From Microglena sp. YARC (taxonomy: Eukaryota > Chlorophyta > Chlorophyceae > Chlamydomonadales > Chlamydomonadaceae): a stretch of 64,000 nucleotides of DNA. This document shows positions 57,906 through 64,000 of this stretch, in pieces. The translations under genes and the position numbers were made by a program. Numbering within the stretch: the stretch's first letter is position 1; every line of letters begins with the position of its first letter. Where the stretch lies: positions 33,592,584 through 33,656,583 of the forward strand of contig CM039463.1 of NCBI GenBank assembly GCA_022414725.1. Reading direction: 5' to 3'. Under the pieces are notes generated by a model, which saw only the letters and a program-made list of their open reading frames with translations, was not told the origin of the DNA and made no database searches.

Positions 57906-60900
57906 ATGTCCGCTGAGACGCCCAAGGGTACTCCTCCATCCTCCTTCTTCCTAGGAAAGTTGAACGCGGCTCCATTTGTACCAAACTCGAAGTCTTCAGG
58001 GGAGAGCCAGAAAGGCCCAGCCTCACCTGCTACCTTGAGCTCTGCAATCAAAGCAGCACCCTTCGTACCCACATCAAAACGTAAGAAATGCGCACCAGAT
58101 TGATTGCGGAATGATGCGTGTTCGTATAATTGACTCGCATGAACTGATCCGTTTTACTGAAATCCTTGGTTCTCCGTTCTAGCTGATGCGTCAGGCTCCG
58201 GAGCAGTATCGGCACGCTCCAGCAGCCCTGCTCCGAATTCAACAGCGCATAATTCTTCTGGCAGGTGTGTCGAGACTGGCAGGTCAGCATTTTTGTTCAT
58301 GGTCGAAGTAAGGGGTCCCCGGACCTGCTCTTCCTCATCACTCGGGTTGACCCGAATTAAAAGAGGCCGTGGATCAAATGGGGCCAGGCTGTGTGGGATA
58401 GAATCCCTGTATTTGGTGCTGCTTTTGGTAGGTGTGCTAATGAGCTACCTGCAAAAATACTTGCATATCAATAGCTTGACCCCTTGGTGGTGCTGTTGTT
58501 GGGAGGTGCTGATATAAGGATATGAATGGACACACCTTGGAGTGGAGTAGTTGCTCTGTTGTAGGAGTTTCATGGACATGCCCTCATTGGCACGCTCCTT
58601 GCGCTCTTTACAGTGCATGGGTGGAATAATTTGTTCGCTGTTGGGTGATTGCCATGGCTGATTGCCACTTTGTGCAGACAATACATATATTTGTGTCTTC
58701 CTGCCATTCTCTGCTCATGGCGTATAAATGCGTCTTTTCATCTGCTCAGCCTCACCTGCCTTCACCATTGTGCATGTTGCAGGTGGTGGAAAGGTGGTCG
58801 AGGTGATTATGCTGGAAGGGGGCGCGGTGGGGGGCGAGCAGGGCGAGGGAGCCCTACACCCAACGCTGGACCCTCAAATTTTGGAGGTGTAGGGGGCTTC
58901 GGCCAATACGGGAGTCTTTCAGGTGCGAAGCCTCCATGCAAAGGGTGATTCAATTTTGCTCACTCCCACTTCCTCCTCCTCTTCTTGTATTTGTCTCGTC
59001 TTACAAGCTTCAAAGAAGCCACTTATACAAAAAGCATAAATATGCTCAAGCATGGTTCACAGGTGAAGAGGGTCAGTGTTTGGGTCGCATCGGTAGCCAC
59101 AGCTCACCGTGCTCTTGAGATAGTGCTTGCTACATTAGGTGGCCAGGCAGGCTAATAGGAGTTTGCCAAGCCTAGATGTAACAAAGAGCTAACCCAAAAT
59201 GCAGTGATGAGCAAACTGCAGTGATATCTCACCCCTAGCACTTCACGAAGTGCCTCTGTCCCATCTACTGCCACTGCAGGCCCCGGCAATACAGGCAGCA
59301 ATAATGCTGTCCCTGCGTATCGCCCACATGAACAGTACGCCATGGGTGCTGGGCGTGCTGCCTTGGCAGGTCAGTTTGTGTCAGATAGCCTGAAACTTCA
59401 GCTGCAGGAGAGAGCATACATGGTCCAAGCACAGTGGCATGCGCCTGACGATTCCGCAGGCAGTATGATCCCTGACAAGGTGCAGCACTATCACACGTTG
59501 TACCCCCTGGACGACGAAGCTAACCTGAGCAGTAATGCAGAGGTAAGCTCTTCACAAGATATTAAATTTAATAAGCATAGTTTTAGTGAGGTGGAATTGT
59601 GGAATAAACACTTGTGCCATGTGACCATTCCCACCATGACTCTTGGATGGTGAACTATTGATTGGTGGAGCCTACGTGTGTTGGAAGAGCTCAGGATGCA
59701 TGATGTTGAAGATGTGAAAATAAATAAACAGTACGCCTTATATTACGAGTGTGAGGTTGAGGGGGCCAACCCATTTGCTTGCTCTGGGACCAACCACCGA
59801 TGTTGTGAAAATATGACGATTGAAAAATTGTGTAGCTCCTTCGTACAAGTAGCAGGGAAAGAGCTCTATCCTCCAACAGCTGGCAGTAATAAGAGCAGAT
59901 TTGTATGAGTCCAATTTTGTGGTTGGCCAAAGAGCTTCATGGCAGCGCAGCAAATAGTCCCTCCTTCCATGTCCATTAACCACCAACCTTCAACTGTCTG
60001 CTGCAGCCGTCAACCGCCCTAGGGCTACGTACTGTCGTTGTCAAGGGCGTAAGCAGCCAGGATGGACAGGCATATGCCTTGAGGCGGATCGATGGAAAGC
60101 AGGTCAGTGACGTCCTTTGTCGTACTCTTCAGCAATTCTTATTTCCGACGACGTGTCGCCACTGTGTCGCCATTCCGCCGTTGCATGGCAATACATGAAC
60201 CCCCCAGGCTCCGCACCCCGCCATGCGATGGTTACATAACAATGCTGAAATCGGGCTTGAGTAGCCCATGTAGCTACTCAACCTGGCCTACAGAATCTGA
60301 AATACAAAACACTGCTCTCCAGCTTCACCCTTGATGGAGGATTGGCTGATAGATGGCTAGTAAGGTTGTTCGGTGGGATGGGGGGGTGTTGAGCTTGGTG
60401 CATGGTTTTAAAATAGACGTTATGCTGAAGGGCACTGTTCCATTTTTGGGCTACTCATGGCAGCTTCCAGCCAGCTCCATGAATCAGCCACTAGATCCAG
60501 TCAAACGCTGTCAGTTGCATTGGAATGCCCGCCATGTCACCTTTGAGTTTGGCTCCAGGGAGGGGAAAAGGAGCTGCCTAGAAGCTGCTACGCGTAGCCC
60601 CCCAAAGAAACAGTGCTGAAGGGTGGTGTAAGCTACTGACATAGCAGTCCACCCTCCCTGTCCTTGCAATCCTTGCATCCAGCATACCTAGGGTCCTGGC
60701 TCTGCGAAGAGTTTTGAAGCTTCCTGCACATCTAGCTCTGGCCCTGCTCATCTGTCCATCAGCCCCCTACTAGAGCAGTAGTGTTCTGGGCAGTTCTTGT
60801 ACCTGTGAAATCTTAAGCAGCAACAGAGTCAGGAGCAACAACAAACAGCAGCAGCAGTGATGAGCTTTCTATTCTTACTACGCTCAACCACCAAGCCAAC

Positions 60901-63646
60901 CAACCTTCTGCTGTACAGGTCATTCCCAGCTCTGACTTGCTCAGCCAGGCCCGCCGGGTCGCTGAGCAATGGTCACGTGTGGCCAACCATCCGCACGTAG
61001 TGGGCCTGCGGGCTGTCTTTGTGAGCGCTGAGATGGAGAGCAGTGCTGCTATGTTCTTTGTGCATGACTTCCACCCTGGAGCAATCAGTCTTTCGAATGT
61101 GAGTTGTTTTTGAAAGGATTTGCACCCCATGAAGTGAGACCCCATACACAAAAATGCGCCCACTGAGTGTTCAGAATGAAAGGCAGAGAAAGTTCTACAG
61201 AAGTAGGAAGAAATGTGGCGAGGGGAGGGGTGTGAGAAAAGGCATGACATCCACCCTGTGCCTATCAGCCGCTAACATGAGGAAGGATTGGGGGCTAAAG
61301 GCCTCTTTTCTGGGCTACATCGGATTGTCAGGGGGGGGGGGGGGGCTGTTTTTGATCGTTTTGGGGTTGGTAGGTAGGGGGAGGGAAATGATGTGGGGCA
61401 TGCTTTGCCTGGGGGCCCTCAGTTTGTCAGAGTCCCCACTACCAGTTTCCAGTGGTCCTTTTTTGTCTACACATTGCAGCTTCCATTCTGCTCCATAAGC
61501 CAGCCACTGGGGCAATTCCAAAGCTTTCAGCTGCATTAAAATACCATTCTGTCAGCTTTCAGCACACCAGATAGCTTCAGTATGGTCCAACGACAGGGGA
61601 AGGGCGCTGCCTAGAAGCTCCTACGCATAGTCCCCATAAGAATCAGTTTCACTATCCTCATTCCTTGTCAGTCAACTTGTACTGATCTGCTTCACCCCTT
61701 CCAGGGTTTCCTTTAGGTGCTATATATAGCACAATTGCTAAATTATATACCTTGACGTTTTGAATTTGCCACGTCAGAGCCTTTTGGGGGTGCCTGCAGA
61801 GCCCTAAAGCTGCAAGGAGCACCATGGTGCTACACAAAGACACTCGTTCCTTTCCTTGAAAAAACCCTAACAGCGCCAGGCATGCCTTTCCTTACAAAAA
61901 AACTAACCCCGTCAGGCTCACCATTCCTCACAAAAAACACTGTCCCTGTCAGGCTCACCAAGTGCCAAGGATGACTGCCTCTGGTGTTGTTTCGCTCTCC
62001 CCTCCCACTGAGCCTCAGCTGTGGAGCTATCTCACACAACTGGCATCAGCATTGAGAGCAGCGCACTCTGAAGGACTCATCTTCCGACCCTCTACCCTGC
62101 ACCCGAGCAAGGTACGTGCTTGTTGTTTGTAGTTCGATGCTGGTCACAATTTGAACTACTTTTTCACCTCTCTGCCCCACCATGTCCCCAATATTTGCAT
62201 CACGTTGTGTTCTTTCGTGGAATTAGTGTTGACAATCATGCTTGCTTGCTGCAATCTTGCTCGTTTGCTTCAGTATCGCCTTCTAATTTTGATGACCCAA
62301 GGCAAGACCCCTCCCGGATGTTGTGGAGCGGGCTTGCCTTGGATCATCAATGGCCTGTTGATGATGATATAATGTAACATGTATGGACCGGCATATCATA
62401 TGATGTTGACCCAAGGCGAGTATGGTATCATATGGTATCATACAAATTGCATCATATGGTATTGTATATGCATGGTCACTTTAGCCTAGTCAGGCTGCCG
62501 GCATCATATGATGACATGGTATCATATGATATCAAATTGCCGTTCCATAAATATATGCAGGTGCTACTGACAGGCTTCGGACGCTTGAGGATAGGCTGCG
62601 TGGGTGTTCAGGAGGCTTTGATTGGAGAGCGAGACGAAATTGAAGACTCGCAGTTCATGATGAAACAAGATTTGACAGCCGTGGGACAGCTGCTTCTCAG
62701 CTTGGCATGCTCAGGCCTCAGCTCTATCCCCAGCCTGGATGTGTGTGATACCCATTTCAGTATGGAGCTTACACGCCTCCTAGGCGCACTGTGCGCTAGT
62801 GTGGAAGGGGGGGCTTTGGCCAACTGGCGCCAGCTAGCAGCAGCCTTAGCCGATAGAAGCCTAGCAGAAATGGATGCGGTTTCAGTTCAGCTTGATAACA
62901 CGGTGAGACGTGGTGTGGTTGGGCGCATCGTTCATGCTGGGGGGGGGGGGGGGGGGGGGGGGGTAGAGAGTGCACCAGGTTTTTCTTTTCGGCTTTCCTG
63001 AGCAGCTCCTAGGCAGCTCCCTGAGCCAGCAAGTGCAAGCAAGCTCCCAAATATTTCAGCAGTCCTGGACAGTTGATTGTGGCAGCTTTGAGGTGCATTA
63101 GGCTGCATTAAGATTGGCTGGGTAACAAGCCAGGACAGCAGCCTAGAAGCTGCTGCTCGTAGCTGAAAAGAAAAACTGTGCAGTGCTAGGGGCAAGCAGG
63201 GTTTTGAGAAAGGAAGTGGGTGATGTCCTCATGCGCCTTTTTCCTGTACCGTGAATGCGCCTTTCCCCTGGATTTAGGGTTTGGATCGTGGTATATACCA
63301 GATACATATGCGGTTTGTGAACCTGTATAACCCAGCACTATGCATGCTATGAAGTTTTGATGCTGAGGCCTCAGTCAGTTATCTCTGCTTAGACCTCCTG
63401 TATCTCCTTTATCGTACACAGATGTTGGAAATGTCCAAGGAGTGTGAGAATGGTCGCCTACTCCGCCTACTAATGAAGTTGGGATATGTGAATGAACGCC
63501 CAGAGCTAAAGGGTGATTCCCAGTGGTCTGAAACTGGAGATCGCTACTTGTTGAAGCTTTTCAGGGACTACCTCTTCCACCAGTATTCACCGGATGATGG
63601 ATCACCTTTGGTGGACTGGGGCCACGTTGCAGAAGCACTGAACAAG
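57906..63646 (+). CDS. PAN3: PAN2-PAN3 deadenylation complex subunit PAN3 (3' end outside window)
   Basis: PAN3 brings the PAN2 nuclease to poly(A)-binding protein on mRNA tails. Nine exons, all in phase: 57906-58080, 58183-58264, 58783-58922, 59280-59542, 60007-60102, 60919-61098, 61953-62111, 62561-62902, 63422-63646 (554 codons so far). The ATG at 57906 opens MSAETPKG. Two PAM2-like motifs, LNAAPFVPNS (residue 19) and IKAAPFVPTS (residue 48), would bind PABP. An RGG-type segment (WWKGGRGDYAGRGRGGGR) follows. The pseudokinase begins about residue 140: IPDKVQHYHTLYPLD, YALRRIDG, HPHVVGLRAVF, FVHDFHPGA, QLWSYLTQLASALRAAHSEGL, then VLLTGFGRLRIGCVGV, without the active-kinase HRD/DFG motifs, as expected of PAN3. 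The C-terminal knob starts NGRLLRLLMKLGYVNERPE and WSETGDRYLLKLFRDYLFHQ. The final exon lies beyond 64000. Confidence 0.93.
59722..59800 (+). repeat. dispersed repeat R1, copy 6
   Basis: AATAAATAAACAGTACGCC, TTATATTACGAGTG, GAGGTTGAGGGGGCC, GCTCTGGGACCAACCACC. In a PAN3 intron. Confidence 0.85.
60105..60305 (-). repeat. dispersed repeat R5, copy 2 (inverted)
   Basis: GTCGCCA(C/T)TCCGCCGTTGCATGGC, CTCCGCACCCCGCCATGCGATGGTTAC and GAAATCGGGCTTGAGTAGCCC are the complement of the 63685 copy. In a PAN3 intron. Confidence 0.82.
60430..60617. mobile_element. MITE R2, variant with GCGTAGCCCC ends
   Basis: GGCTACTCATGGCAGCTTCC on the left; GGAGCTGCCTAGAAGCTGC, TACGCGTAGCCCC on the right; CACTGTT...AACAGTG outermost. 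In a PAN3 intron. Confidence 0.82.
61320..61348. repeat. poly(G) run in a PAN3 intron
   Basis: About 17 G in a row after GATTGTCA, 230 nt after the exon 6 donor. Confidence 0.95.
61465..61648. mobile_element. MITE R2, variant copy
   Basis: TTGCAGCTTCCATTCTGCTCC on the left; GGGCGCTGCCTAGAAGCTCC, TACGCATAGTCCCC on the right; CCAGCCACTGGGGCAATTCC inside. Diverged but parallel in layout to the 60430 copy. In a PAN3 intron. Confidence 0.72.
61700..61875 (+). repeat. dispersed repeat R7, copy 2
   Basis: TTTAGGTGCTATATATAGCAC, GTTTTGAATTTGCCACGTCAGAGCC, TTTTGGGGGTGCC, AAAGCTGCAAGGAGCACC, ATGGTGCTACACAAAGACAC, TTCCTTTCC. It is directly followed by two further short TCCTTACAAAAAAAC-type units (61890-61945) just before the exon 7 acceptor of PAN3. 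Confidence 0.8.
62375..62555 (+). repeat. palindrome-rich repeat R6, copy 2
   Basis: CCGGCATATCATATGATGTTGACC, AAGGCGAGTATGGTATCATATGG, then TATTGTATATGCATGGTCACTTTAGCC and more ATCATATGAT palindromes. It ends a few bases before the PAN3 exon 8 acceptor at 62560. Confidence 0.85.
62940..62963. repeat. poly(G) run just after a PAN3 donor
   Basis: About 24 G starting 38 nt downstream of the exon 8 donor. Confidence 0.95.
62985..63178. mobile_element. MITE R2 in a PAN3 intron
   Basis: TTCTTTTCGGCTTTCCTGAGC, AGCTCCTAGGCAGCTCCCT on the left; CAGCCTAGAAGCTGCTGCTCG, TAGCTGAAAAGAAAAAC on the right. Confidence 0.85.
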
Positions 63647-63684
63647 GTGAGCAGTGTTTTTATTTCACATTTATGTAGGCCAGA

Positions 63685-63850
63685 TTGAGTAGCTACTTGG
63701 GCTACTCAAGCCTGATTTCAGGATTGTTGCGTAGTCATCGCATGGCGGAGCACGAAGCCCGTGAGGTTTGGGAGGTTCATGCGGCGCCATGCAACGACAG
63801 AATGGGAACGCAGTGGCGACTCTTCGTCATAACAAAAAACAGTGATGGTG
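63685..63850 (+). repeat. dispersed repeat R5, copy 3
   Basis: GAGTAGCTACTTGGGCTACTC (hairpin), AAGCCTGATTTCAGGATTG, TTGCGTAGTCATCGCATGGCGG, GCGCCATGCAACGACAGAATGG, ACGCAGTGGCGAC. In the PAN3 intron after exon 9. Confidence 0.85.
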
Positions 63851-64000
63851 ATCAGAGTATGTGTGCTTCTATATCAGCCTGAGGTTGCCAGGCAGACCTG
63901 GAGGGATTTGCTCACCTCAACCTAATCATGTACTACTTTGTTACAGCCTGGAGTTGGCCAGATAGGCTGCGTCACAGTTACCCACCTCAATAGGGTATTC

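Overview
The window is nuclear DNA from an intron-rich eukaryote, most likely a green alga. The evidence is GT-AG introns with consistent phases, a stand-alone EDR2-C (DUF1336) protein of the plant/green-alga type, a fragment resembling the C-terminal end of algal retroelement ORFs, very abundant micro- and minisatellites, and long poly(G)/poly(C) runs. A repeat-rich prasinophyte-like genome would fit, but that placement is inference. There are no bacterial operons, CRISPR arrays or rRNA genes.

Layout. 1-5000: tandem repeats (21-bp, 190-bp and 8-bp arrays). 5275-5665: a two-exon gene start. 5745-6750: a retroelement 3' fragment between GCGC-rich inverted arms. 7828-25124 (+): a large gene of at least 13 exons for a Ser/Pro-rich, probably disordered protein of at least 2133 aa with no recognised domain. 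Its 12 exon junctions all keep frame. 25125-32988: gene-poor DNA with dispersed repeats and minisatellites. 32989-40955 (-): EDR2-C (DUF1336) lipid-binding-type protein. 41000-45073: mostly repeats. 45074-48457 (-): five-exon Tim17/TIMMDC1-like membrane protein. 49592-55313 (+): dolichol kinase, six exons. 57906 to the right edge (+): PAN3, the poly(A)-nuclease deadenylation adaptor, nine exons visible and 3' end outside the window. The Tim-like and dolichol kinase genes are head to head. The genes do not form a common pathway; this is an ordinary eukaryotic neighbourhood.

The most unusual structure is in the large gene. At about ten of its splice junctions the neighbouring intron holds 1 to 6 decayed tandem copies of the exon edge. 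Copies at acceptors usually carry the CAG and the first 30-60 coding bases; copies at donors carry the last coding bases. Even the 25-bp minisatellite before exon 4 contains the sequence used as that exon's acceptor edge. The introns appear to have grown by repeated local duplication across exon boundaries, leaving pseudo-exons. A similar exon-intron duplication occurs at 4933-5500. At least eight dispersed repeat families, including a MITE with terminal inverted repeats, lie mainly in introns and intergenic DNA. All gene models were read by eye from splice signals, phase and protein similarity; no transcript or database check was possible.
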